35,531 bases of DNA from Anaerolineae bacterium (GTDB taxonomy: Bacteria; Chloroflexota; Anaerolineae; Anaerolineales; Anaerolineaceae): the NCBI GenBank assembly GCA_021287005.1, contig JAJTBH010000002.1, forward strand, positions 1 through 35,531, written 5' to 3'. A program made the position numbers and the translations under genes. Position 1 is the stretch's first letter. Each line of letters starts with the position of its first letter. This document shows positions 1 through 7,977 of this stretch, piece after piece. The notes below the pieces were generated by a model. It worked only from the letters and a program-made list of their open reading frames with translations, did no database searches and was not told the origin of the DNA.

Positions 1-996
1 CTGGGCAGGAATATTGTTGAACTTACCATGGTACGCGACCTGAAATTTAAGGACGGTCTGGTTTCCATGACCCTGGCATTAACCGTGCCGACCTGCCCCA
101 TGCGTGAACGGATTGCCAGCGACGCCCGGGCGGCCTTAACGGCTTTACCCGAAGTTAAACGAGTGGATATTACCTTTGGCGCCATGACCGACCAGGAACG
201 TGCCCGGGTTTTAGGCGGCGCACAGCCCAATTTACCCAAATTAAATGATTTTAATGAAATCAAGCAGGTCATTGCCATTATGAGTGGCAAAGGCGGTGTG
301 GGTAAATCATCGGTGACGGCGCGCCTGGCAGTGGCTTTGGCACGCAAGGGTTACCATGTGGGTGTGTTGGATGCCGATATTACCGGGCCGAGCATTCCCA
401 AACTATTTGGCCTGGCCGCCGGTGGGTTGCGTTCCGCCGTGCAGGGTATGTTGCCCGCGCAAACTGACCTTGGCATCAAGGTCATGTCGATTAACCTTTT
501 GGTGAAAGAAGACGATGCACCGGTCATCTGGCGCGGCCCCATGATCACCAGCGCTATTCGCCAGTTTTGGGGTGAAACCCTGTGGGGCAAACTGGATTAT
601 CTGCTGGTGGATATGCCGCCCGGCACCTCGGATGCAGCCATCACGGTTGTTCAAAACCTGCCGCTCAATGGCGTAATTCTGGTCAGCACCCCGCAGGACC
701 TGGCCTCAATGGTGGTACGTAAAGCCGTGAATATGCTGCTTGGTTTAAAAATCGCCATCATTGGCGTGGTCGAAAACATGAGTTATTTCCGCTGCCCCGA
801 CACCGGCAACCTGCATTATATTTTTGGTCCCAGTCACGCCGAAGATATTGCCCGCCTGGCCGGCGCGCCGCTTTCGGTTTGCCTGCCCATTGACCCGCAG
901 GTGGCCATATACTGCGACCAGGGACAGGCCGAACTGGTGAATACTGAAGAACTGGGCGAACTGGTAAACCAGGTTGAAACATTTAAGAAGGCTTAA
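1..996 (+). CDS. mrp: Mrp/ApbC-family Fe-S carrier P-loop ATPase (5' truncated)
   Basis: The frame is open from base 1, and the residues before the first ATG (position 28) continue the DUF59/MIP18-like fold, so the true start lies left of the window. About 331 residues are visible. The N-terminal part has the DUF59 pattern ending in VPTCPMRERI. A deviant Walker A, MSGKGGVGKSSVT, and the later LLVDMPPGTSDA identify the Mrp/NBP35 ATPase domain. Family members carry and transfer [4Fe-4S] clusters in the cytoplasm. The usual C-terminal CxxC reads RCPDTGN here, with only the first cysteine, so the bridging cluster site looks altered. The gene ends before a hairpin terminator and is convergent with the FAD operon. 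Family assignment is certain; the cluster-carrier role is inferred from the family. Confidence 0.93.
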   Translation: MGRNIVELTMVRDLKFKDGLVSMTLALTVPTCPMRERIASDARAALTALPEVKRVDITFGAMTDQERARVLGGAQPNLPKLNDFNEIKQVIAIMSGKGGVGKSSVTARLAVALARKGYHVGVLDADITGPSIPKLFGLAAGGLRSAVQGMLPAQTDLGIKVMSINLLVKEDDAPVIWRGPMITSAIRQFWGETLWGKLDYLLVDMPPGTSDAAITVVQNLPLNGVILVSTPQDLASMVVRKAVNMLLGLKIAIIGVVENMSYFRCPDTGNLHYIFGPSHAEDIARLAGAPLSVCLPIDPQVAIYCDQGQAELVNTEELGELVNQVETFKKA

Positions 997-1028
997 GAAT
1001 ATTAACCTTTTTGCCTGATAAAAATTCA

Positions 1029-1058
1029 AAACCCCTTCCCAGTGCTGAGAAGGGGTTT
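1029..1058. terminator. Bidirectional hairpin terminator between mrp and the FAD operon
   Basis: A perfect 10-bp stem pairs 1029-1038 (AAACCCCTTC) with 1049-1058 around a 10-nt loop. A-rich and T-rich ends flank it. It lies between two convergent genes and can serve both. Confidence 0.75.
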
Positions 1059-1109
1059 ATTGTTCATTTGGAGATCTGGCGGTTAATAAGGAATTCCAGA
1101 AGAGCAGGC

Positions 1110-2276
1110 TTACTGCAATGTTTCCTCTTTGCCCTTAAAGGAACGATAGGGGTCCAGATAAGTTAATATTTCCCGGTCTTCAAGTGTATCCTGCCGGCTT
1201 ACCACCCGTTGGGTCAACTCGCCCAGGCCGGGACCGAGCATAAAACCCTGGCCGCACATGCCGGTTAATAAAAACAGTCCTTCGGCCTCACGCGCCCAAC
1301 CTACAATGGGCATGGCATCGGGCGTCATGGGGTAAAGTCCGCGCCAGGTGCGCCGCACGCGGATATTTTTTAAGCGCGGCATGATTTCAACCATACGTCG
1401 CGCCACCATCGGCAAAAACTGGCTGGTCTCATTGGTATCGTACCCCCAGATATTGGGTGAGGGCGTGATACAAAAAATGATTTGCCCGGTGATATGCTGG
1501 TAAAAATAATAGTTGGATGATCCTTCGGCGGGGCGAATATCCACAATCATCGGCCCCAGAAAACGCGCCACCGGTTCGGTAATGGCTGCTTCGTGCGCGT
1601 CGGGTTTTACGGGAATATCCAGCCCGGCCAGTTTGCCCACCTGGTTAGCCCAGGCGCCGGCTGCGTTAATCACCACATCGGCGCCATAAACAGCCTGCGG
1701 CGTTTTAACGCCCACCGCTTTACCGCTTTTAAGGATGATTTCAGTTACCGGTTCATTAAAACGATATACAACCCCTTCCTGCAGGGCATGGTCGTAGAAG
1801 GCATGCGCCGATAACAGCGGTGAGGCGCTGCCGTCTTCGGGCGAGAACGTTCCGCCAATCAAACCGTCAGCTTTTAAGTCCGGTACGCGTTCCAACAATT
1901 CTTTATGTTCCAGCCAATCGATGTTTAAACCAAATCCTTTTTGTTTTTGCAGCAGCGATTTCAGGCTGTTTTCCTCTTCGGGGCGGTAAGCCACAAAACA
2001 ATATCCGCCCTGATCCCATTCGATGTCATCGCCGTATTGTTCCTTCCAGGTGGAAAAAATTTCAATACTGCGCAGGCTGAGACGGATTTTAGCCGGGTCT
2101 GAATGGGTGGCGCGAATGCCGCCGATGGCTTTTTTGTTTGATTCCTGCCCCACACTGGCGTCTTTATCCAACACCAGCACTTTTAAACCGGCTTTGGCGC
2201 AATAAAAGGCAGCCGGTGTGCCCACAGAACCGGAACCGATGATGATCACATCATAATGCGGAATATTTTGTGTCAT
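1110..2276 (-). CDS. FAD-dependent amine/amino-acid oxidoreductase, small (SoxB/HcnC-like) subunit
   Basis: This 388-residue DAO-fold protein begins with a dinucleotide-binding motif at residues 9-19 (DVIIIGSGSVG). It has the AIGGIRATHSD segment of the sarcosine oxidase beta / proline dehydrogenase beta / HcnC group and the C-terminal flavin-contact region LLTGMCGQGFMLGPG. Such proteins oxidise secondary or primary amines (glycine, sarcosine, proline, opines) and pass electrons to a partner flavoprotein. Its start codon overlaps the stop of the upstream gene as ATGA, so the two are probably translationally coupled and form one complex. There is no signal peptide, so it should be cytoplasmic. 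The substrate cannot be read from sequence. The adjacent 2-aminoethylphosphonate operon makes an N-substituted aminophosphonate one option, and a plain amino acid is equally possible. Confidence 0.88.
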   Translation of the reverse strand: MTQNIPHYDVIIIGSGSVGTPAAFYCAKAGLKVLVLDKDASVGQESNKKAIGGIRATHSDPAKIRLSLRSIEIFSTWKEQYGDDIEWDQGGYCFVAYRPEEENSLKSLLQKQKGFGLNIDWLEHKELLERVPDLKADGLIGGTFSPEDGSASPLLSAHAFYDHALQEGVVYRFNEPVTEIILKSGKAVGVKTPQAVYGADVVINAAGAWANQVGKLAGLDIPVKPDAHEAAITEPVARFLGPMIVDIRPAEGSSNYYFYQHITGQIIFCITPSPNIWGYDTNETSQFLPMVARRMVEIMPRLKNIRVRRTWRGLYPMTPDAMPIVGWAREAEGLFLLTGMCGQGFMLGPGLGELTQRVVSRQDTLEDREILTYLDPYRSFKGKEETLQ

Positions 2277-4372
2277 ACCGGCTTTCCTCCTGGTTGGTCT
2301 TCCCCGGCAAAAATGCCCAGGGGCACTTCCATAAAGAGCGGGCGTTTGGTGCCTTCGACAATTTCATTGGAATTAATACCCTCTTCAATGAATAAACGGT
2401 GAATAATGGCGCTGCACGTCTTTGAACCGCAGGCGCCCATACCGGCGCGGGTGACAATTTTAATTTCGTTAATATCACGGTAGCCTTTTTGGATCAGGCC
2501 GCGAATTTCCCCGGCCGTCACACGCTCGCAGCGGCAGACGATCATATCATCTTTAATGTGTTCAACGTAATGATCCAACGGCTGGGTGATTTCATTGTTT
2601 TGCACGCGAATGCCGGCAATGCGCGTGGCATATTCCAGCGGCGCGCGCACTTCCACCACCAGGGTGTTATCACAGCGCGCCACCCCGTGCACCGAAATGA
2701 CCTCGGCGCTGCCCAAAGGCGTACCTTCGGTATCCAGGACCAAAACTTCGTCGCCGCGTTGAATCTGCTCGCGCGTAAATTCATATGGAATGGCAACCAC
2801 CGGTGTGCGGGCGTTCTTGCGGAAATCCACCAGGGTGATCGCCAGGCCAGGGCAGCCTGCCACACAACGTTTACACACCTGGCATGCTTCACTGTCACCG
2901 GTGTAGGTGGGAATGGAGCGAATATCATCGCTGTCTACAAAAATCAGACCGTTGGGGCAAAGCGCCGAACAGGGGTTGCAGGGAATTTCCTGAGTGCAGT
3001 GAATGACGGGAGTAACCCCGCTGGGCAGTTGAGGAATCACTTCTTTGCAAACGGTCTTGCCGGGGCGGGACTTTAAAATCTGGCTGGTGGTATACCATGC
3101 CTGGGGAATTTCTTCCATTTCGCCGCCCAGAGCCCTGACAATTTCTGCCCCACGAATTTTGCCGGAGAAAATGGCGGCCGAGGCTTCGGCAATTTCTTCG
3201 GCATCACCGCCTACATAAGCCTGCATGCCAAAATCAACAGCCTTGCGGTAAAACTCGTTAACCGGGTCGAGCCCGACGGCAATTAAAACACTGTCGCATT
3301 CAAACGAGGCTTCGCTGCCGGGAATGGGTTTAAATTTTTCGTTCACACGGGCAATGGTGACGGATTCAACCTTGTCATCCCCATTGGCGCTCAGGATGGT
3401 ATGCGAGGTGTAAATAGGCACACCCATGCGTACCAGTTTATCTTTATGCACCTTGTAACCACCGCACTCGGGCAGGGCTTCGGCCAGGCCCACCACGCCA
3501 ATGCCGGCTTGCAAAGCGTGGTAAGCGGCAATTAACCCCACATTACCGCCGCCGATGATAAACAGTTTTTCAGCGGGGCGTACCAGGTCGCGATTGACCA
3601 GGGTTTGAAAAGCTCCGGCGCCATATACACCCGGCAGGGTGTTGCCCTTAAAAGCCAGAAATTTTTCGCGCGCGCCGCAGGTTACCAGTAAAATTTGCGG
3701 TTTTACCAGTGCATACTGGCTGCCTTCACGTAAAATGCCCACTTTTTTATCGCTGAACACGGCCAGGGCTGTGCTGTATGTCCAGATATCGATTGAATCG
3801 TACTGGCGCAGTTCTTCTTCCAGGCGTGTGGCAATATCAATACCGCGCGTTCCGGCATACACCGCACTGGATGAACCAAAAAAGCGGTGGGTTTGCAGCA
3901 CCAGCTTACCGCCCAGGCGGTGTTTATCATCCACCAGCAAGGCTTTGATTCCCTGTTTGCCCAACTCAATGGCGGCCGATAAACCGGCCGGGCCACCGCC
4001 CAGAATTAATACCGGCACTTCAATTTCCTTCCGCTCGTACAATAACGGCCCGGCAGCCACCGGGGGTAAATCGGGCAATCCTTGTAATGGAGCAAGGCGC
4101 AGGTCGGGACTGACCAGTTCCATACAGGCTTTAACCGGTTTGCCGTTGGCAATCAACATACATTGTGAACACTGCCCGTTGGCGCAGAAAATTCCCTGCG
4201 GAGAATGATCGTGAGCATGTTCACCAAACACCCTGATGCCGGCAGCAAAAAGAGCGGCCGAAATGGTTTCACCTTCATAGGCGCTGAGTTCCCGGTCTTG
4301 CCAGTAAATTTTTATTTCCCGTCTGGTTGGAATGGGCAAAATAGGATGTTTAAGAATGCGGTAAGAGGTCAT
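2273..4372 (-). CDS. Multi-cluster FAD/NAD(P)-type oxidoreductase, large (SoxA/HcnA-like) subunit
   Basis: The 699-residue protein fuses several electron-transfer modules. An N-terminal [2Fe-2S] domain has cysteines at 63, 68, 71 and 83. A pyridine nucleotide-disulphide oxidoreductase domain has GGGPAG at 125-130 and a second nucleotide motif, FIIGGGNVG, near 275. Two [4Fe-4S] sites follow near 455-515, including CQVCKRCVAGCPG. A C-terminal BFD-like [2Fe-2S] domain has CRCERV and GACGSKTC near 610-655. The separate small subunits of HcnABC, opine oxidase and sarcosine/proline dehydrogenase complexes are here one chain. It probably takes electrons from the downstream DAO-fold subunit to an acceptor such as a quinone or NAD, which is an inference. 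The ATG at 4372 has a GGATGG-like SD about 8 nt upstream. Confidence 0.88.
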   Translation of the reverse strand: MTSYRILKHPILPIPTRREIKIYWQDRELSAYEGETISAALFAAGIRVFGEHAHDHSPQGIFCANGQCSQCMLIANGKPVKACMELVSPDLRLAPLQGLPDLPPVAAGPLLYERKEIEVPVLILGGGPAGLSAAIELGKQGIKALLVDDKHRLGGKLVLQTHRFFGSSSAVYAGTRGIDIATRLEEELRQYDSIDIWTYSTALAVFSDKKVGILREGSQYALVKPQILLVTCGAREKFLAFKGNTLPGVYGAGAFQTLVNRDLVRPAEKLFIIGGGNVGLIAAYHALQAGIGVVGLAEALPECGGYKVHKDKLVRMGVPIYTSHTILSANGDDKVESVTIARVNEKFKPIPGSEASFECDSVLIAVGLDPVNEFYRKAVDFGMQAYVGGDAEEIAEASAAIFSGKIRGAEIVRALGGEMEEIPQAWYTTSQILKSRPGKTVCKEVIPQLPSGVTPVIHCTQEIPCNPCSALCPNGLIFVDSDDIRSIPTYTGDSEACQVCKRCVAGCPGLAITLVDFRKNARTPVVAIPYEFTREQIQRGDEVLVLDTEGTPLGSAEVISVHGVARCDNTLVVEVRAPLEYATRIAGIRVQNNEITQPLDHYVEHIKDDMIVCRCERVTAGEIRGLIQKGYRDINEIKIVTRAGMGACGSKTCSAIIHRLFIEEGINSNEIVEGTKRPLFMEVPLGIFAGEDQPGGKPV

Positions 4373-4683
4373 AACTTTTCCATCCTGATTGTGAGCAGAT
4401 AAAAATCTATCTGCCGGAATATTTTTTATATTTCCCTTTTATTTTAGCTTATTTCTTGGCTGCGATAAGGTTTTAACCGGCTTTAAAAACTTTATGGCCG
4501 GGTGATTCTCAGGGTTATTCTTCTGATGATTGTTGGTCTTTGCAGGGGAATGTATCCATTAGCGAAATATAACCTTGTAAACCCATTTTGACGCGACTAT
4601 ACTGGATTTATATATGACTATAAATATCTAATTAATTGATTTTTAGACAAACCGGGTTGGAAATAAATAAAGAGGATTTAATT
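4373..4683. other. 311-nt divergent intergenic region, FAD operon / lipoprotein
   Basis: No gene is supported here. It holds a short perfect hairpin (GCAGATA at 4395-4401 pairing with 4408-4414) in the presumed leader of the minus-strand FAD operon, and a good promoter for the plus-strand lipoprotein at 4588-4616. No clear sigma-70 promoter for the FAD operon could be picked out. Confidence 0.5.
4588..4616 (+). promoter_or_regulatory. Sigma-70-type promoter of the lipoprotein gene
   Basis: A -35 TTGACG (4588-4593) is separated by 17 nt from a -10 TATATG (4611-4616). Transcription would start near 4623 and give a leader of about 60 nt. Confidence 0.5.
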
Positions 4684-5817
4684 ATGATCAATCCATTCCA
4701 CAAAAAAATCCTGTCGTTATTATCAGTAATACTGGTGCTGGTTATAACCGCGCTGGCGTGTAGTGCGCCGATCGGCAACCGCGGGGTCGTTACGGTGGTG
4801 GTGACCCAGGTGGTCACGGTTACCCCGCAGGCTACCCTGGACGTTTCACCGACCATCGAACAGGCTACGCCCACGCAGGAACCCAGCGCCACAACCGAGC
4901 CGCCCACAGCCACGCCAACCGTGACTCACGTTAATCGTCCCGGTAGTTTTGTGTCGGGCGGACCCTATATGTGGGATAGTGATTCTTCGGTGACGGCTTC
5001 GCAAAATCGCCCCCAGGGAGGCGAATATTTTGATAACAACCTTTATGAACGCCCCTTTAATGCCGGCGCACAGGATAAATATTTCCCGCAGATTGATATT
5101 GTAAAATCATCCATGTTAAACGGAAACCCGTGGGTTTATGGCAGCGTGACGCTTAAAAGCGTCAGCCCCGACAACGGGCAGTTGGACGCAACTTATGCGC
5201 TGGAACTGGATATTAATCGTGACGGGCGCGGAGATTATTTGATCCTGGTCAACAAACCGGCCGTGAACGACTGGAGTACCGATGGGGTGCAGGTCTGGTT
5301 TGATTCAAATTATGATGTGGGCGGCAACACGCCCGTGCGTTCTGACCCGCCGCAGCGCGGCAACGGTTATGACCAACTGCTTTTTGACCAGGGGCAGGGT
5401 AATGACCCCGATCTGGCCTGGGCGCGTGTCTCGGCAGATAAACCCAACGAGGTCTGGTTTGCCTTTAAACCGGTCCTGATTAAAAACGCACAACAATTTA
5501 TGTGGGGCGCCTGGGCTCAAACCGGCGGCATGCACCCCGATTGGTTGGACTATAACGATCACTTCAATCATAATCAGGCCGGTTCGCCATTGCCCGGTGT
5601 CAGCCAGTATCCGTTGAAAGACCTGGCTGAAGTGGATAATAGCTGTCGTTGGGCGGTCGGTTTCAGCGCCACCGGCAGCGAACCCGGCATTTGCCCCCTG
5701 CCGCCCACGCCCACGCCCGTACCGCCAACGGCTACCCCCAAACCCTTAATCCAGTTAACCCTGATTATTGTTTATCCACTGGTGACGCCTACGCCAACCA
5801 CTTATATTATTTATTAA
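4684..5817 (+). CDS. Secreted lipoprotein with Thr/Pro linkers and a calcium-loop-like motif
   Basis: I start at the ATG at 4684 rather than the upstream TTG at 4636, because AGAGGA lies 7-8 nt before it and the protein then opens with a normal lipoprotein signal: a hydrophobic stretch ending VITALAC. The mature protein of about 350 residues has a Thr/Pro-rich linker, a folded middle part and a second low-complexity stretch (PPTPTPVPPTATP) before a hydrophobic tail. The segment DINRDGRGD resembles a Ca2+-binding loop of the DxNxDG type, suggesting a beta-sandwich or EF-hand-like surface domain. This layout is common among Chloroflexota surface proteins. No enzymatic motif was recognised. It is transcribed against both flanking operons and ends in a strong terminator. 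Confidence 0.75.
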   Translation: MINPFHKKILSLLSVILVLVITALACSAPIGNRGVVTVVVTQVVTVTPQATLDVSPTIEQATPTQEPSATTEPPTATPTVTHVNRPGSFVSGGPYMWDSDSSVTASQNRPQGGEYFDNNLYERPFNAGAQDKYFPQIDIVKSSMLNGNPWVYGSVTLKSVSPDNGQLDATYALELDINRDGRGDYLILVNKPAVNDWSTDGVQVWFDSNYDVGGNTPVRSDPPQRGNGYDQLLFDQGQGNDPDLAWARVSADKPNEVWFAFKPVLIKNAQQFMWGAWAQTGGMHPDWLDYNDHFNHNQAGSPLPGVSQYPLKDLAEVDNSCRWAVGFSATGSEPGICPLPPTPTPVPPTATPKPLIQLTLIIVYPLVTPTPTTYIIY

Positions 5818-5833
5818 ACAACGAAAAAATAAC

Positions 5834-5870
5834 AAAGGGCTGCCCTCAATGTAAAAGGGCAGTCCTTTTT
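5834..5870. terminator. Rho-independent terminator after the lipoprotein
   Basis: A 13-bp stem (5834-5846 with 5856-5868, one G-T wobble) closes a 9-nt loop and runs into TTTTT. It lies between the convergent lipoprotein gene and phnX, so it may also stop the phn transcript. Confidence 0.85.
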
Positions 5871-5953
5871 ATTTTGCCTGTATATACCTTGCGTTTTTTA
5901 AACAGTAGGTTGGTCGAGCCTGTTTTTTCGCTTGCGAGGTAAACCCGGGAGGG

Positions 5954-6784
5954 TTAAGGTCTCTCGCCGTGCATCAGTTTATTTTGGATATCACCCAGAA
6001 TGGTGGCCAGATCCCAAAGACCGTCAATGACATAATGCGCCCCTGCCTGATACAGGATGCCGCTAATCTTTTTACGCTGTTGTTCAATCTCAGACGATGG
6101 TAACTGCTCAAATTCATTTTCGGTTAATCCCAGCAAGTTTCCGGATAAAGAGAGCCCCACCGTCCACATTCCGGCGTTTAGGCCTTCTTCAATGTCGGCC
6201 AGCGTATCACCGACTTTAATGATGGACTCCATCGGGTAAATTTGCATTTGAATGGCGTTCTGATAACACATCCAGGGGTAAGGCCGGCCGGCCGGTGTAT
6301 CGTCGGCGCTGACCCACACATCGGGCTCATAACCATTCTGGCGAGCAGCCGGCACCAACACTTCCATCATCCGGCGCGTATAACCGGTGGTGGAGCCAAT
6401 TTTTATCCCCATTTTGCGTAAAGCTGCAATTTGTTCGGGAACACCGCGAATAACCCCGGCATATTCTGACAAACAGGCAATCTGCATGGGTACAAATTCG
6501 CTGAACAAATCCTCCACGTCATTTTCACCGGCCGGGCGCCCATATTGATCTTGCCAGCTTTGCGCCACTTCGGGAATTGAAAGGATGGCGCGTAAATGAT
6601 CTTTTTTCATTAAACCCATTGGGCGGCGGGCGTGATCAATTTGAATGGATACGCCGCGGCTGGCGAACAACTTTAAAAACACGGCCGTTGGAGCGAATGA
6701 ACCAAAATCAACGGTAGTACCGGCCCAGTCCAGAATGAGCCCTTGAATGGGCCCGCGATAAGAACGACGAAAGACAAAATCCAT
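5954..6784 (-). CDS. phnX: Phosphonoacetaldehyde hydrolase
   Basis: This HAD-superfamily enzyme cleaves phosphonoacetaldehyde to acetaldehyde and phosphate, the second step of 2-aminoethylphosphonate degradation. Asp19 in DWAGTTVD is the expected nucleophile. Lys60 in RRPMGLMKKDH aligns with the Schiff-base lysine (Lys53) of the Bacillus cereus enzyme. The substrate-specific stretches GSTTGYTR, DDTPAGRPYPWMCYQNA and VGDTLADIEEG are all present, and 276 residues is the usual length. GAGGTGAT precedes the ATG by about 9 nt. It is the last gene of the phn operon, 38 nt after phnW. Sequence match and neighbours agree, so the function is close to certain. Confidence 0.96.
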   Translation of the reverse strand: MDFVFRRSYRGPIQGLILDWAGTTVDFGSFAPTAVFLKLFASRGVSIQIDHARRPMGLMKKDHLRAILSIPEVAQSWQDQYGRPAGENDVEDLFSEFVPMQIACLSEYAGVIRGVPEQIAALRKMGIKIGSTTGYTRRMMEVLVPAARQNGYEPDVWVSADDTPAGRPYPWMCYQNAIQMQIYPMESIIKVGDTLADIEEGLNAGMWTVGLSLSGNLLGLTENEFEQLPSSEIEQQRKKISGILYQAGAHYVIDGLWDLATILGDIQNKLMHGERP

Positions 6785-6822
6785 ATTTACATCACCTCAA
6801 AAGAAATAAGATGTTCTGTTGG

Positions 6823-7968
6823 TTAGTCCGAAATGCATGGCGGCAGGTTAATTTGCATTTCATCCAGAGTCTGCTGAATGGCTGACATCAATCCATTAAC
6901 ATCTGAAAGTTCAATTCGCCCAATATGACCGATGCGAAAACAATCGGAATGGGTCAGTTTTCCGGGGTAAATTACGAACCCCTTTTGGCTTAATCTTTCA
7001 TAAAAGCTCTGGAAATTAAAATTGGGGTGTTCGGGATAATAAAAAGACGTAATACTATACCCCTGATATTCGGGGCGCAAATAAGCCTTAAAACCCATAT
7101 GGCTCATTGCCGCGAGGGTGACGGCGTGATTTTGACGATATCGTTCGGCGCGCGCTTCGACCCCGCCTTCCTGTTCCAACTCAAGCAGGGCCTGGTAAAA
7201 CGCAATAATGGCGTGGGTGGGTGGGGTAAAACGAAATTGGCCGTTTTTCTCCAACCCCTGCCATTGATCATATAAATCAAGCACCACGGTGCGTGCATTA
7301 TCACGGCTGTTTATTAACGTTTCTTTGCGAGCCAACACAATTGAAAAACCGGGCACACCTTCAATACACTTATTGGAGGAAGTGATTAAATAATCAATGC
7401 CACATTGGGCCATATTAAGCGGATAAGCCCCAAAACTGCTCATGGCATCCACGATATAGGTTATATGATGGCGGCGTACAACGTCGCCAAGTTCGGCAAT
7501 CGGGTTAATGATACCGGTTGTGGTCTCACAATGCACCACGCTGACATGCGTGATGGAGGGTTCTTCTGCGAGCAATAAATCAACTTTTTGCGGGTCGATC
7601 GGTTCATCTTCCGAAAAAGTCATGGAGATGGTTTTAATGCCGTATTTTTGTGAGAGAGCCGCCATTCGTTCACCGTAATGGCCGTTAATTAATACCAGCA
7701 GACAGCCCTGGGGTGGTAATGCAGAAGATACTACTGATTCAAGCCCGTAGGTACCGCTGCCCTGCACCAGAATGGCGGTATATTGTTCTTCTTCCACGCC
7801 GGCCAGTTTAACCAAACGCTGACGCACATCTTTGATCAGGTTGATAAACATGCTGTCGCGTGAGCCAAGGTCTGTTAACATGGCCTGTTTAACCGTTCGG
7901 CTGGTGGTTAATGGCCCGGGGGTAAAAAGCGCTTTATCTTTCCATGAATTTAAAACAGGGGTGTTCAT
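6823..7968 (-). CDS. phnW: 2-Aminoethylphosphonate--pyruvate transaminase
   Basis: This PLP-dependent class V aminotransferase converts 2-aminoethylphosphonate and pyruvate to phosphonoacetaldehyde and alanine. The N-terminal LFTPGPLTTSRTVKQAM and the PLP-site segment SSNKCIEGVPGF, with the cofactor lysine at residue 200, match PhnW. Asp174 in IVDAMSSFG should pair with the pyridine nitrogen. The 381 residues are full length. AAGGAG lies 5 nt before the ATG. It sits between the importer ATPase (9-nt gap) and phnX, which gives a complete import, transamination and C-P hydrolysis order. Confidence 0.96.
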   Translation of the reverse strand: MNTPVLNSWKDKALFTPGPLTTSRTVKQAMLTDLGSRDSMFINLIKDVRQRLVKLAGVEEEQYTAILVQGSGTYGLESVVSSALPPQGCLLVLINGHYGERMAALSQKYGIKTISMTFSEDEPIDPQKVDLLLAEEPSITHVSVVHCETTTGIINPIAELGDVVRRHHITYIVDAMSSFGAYPLNMAQCGIDYLITSSNKCIEGVPGFSIVLARKETLINSRDNARTVVLDLYDQWQGLEKNGQFRFTPPTHAIIAFYQALLELEQEGGVEARAERYRQNHAVTLAAMSHMGFKAYLRPEYQGYSITSFYYPEHPNFNFQSFYERLSQKGFVIYPGKLTHSDCFRIGHIGRIELSDVNGLMSAIQQTLDEMQINLPPCISD

Positions 7969-7977
7969 TAAAACTCC

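Noticed and set aside
2489-3076. 195-residue plus-strand open frame within the large FAD subunit gene
   Set aside because: It is a shadow of the coding frame with His/Asn-rich composition; the minus strand encodes clear Fe-S motifs.
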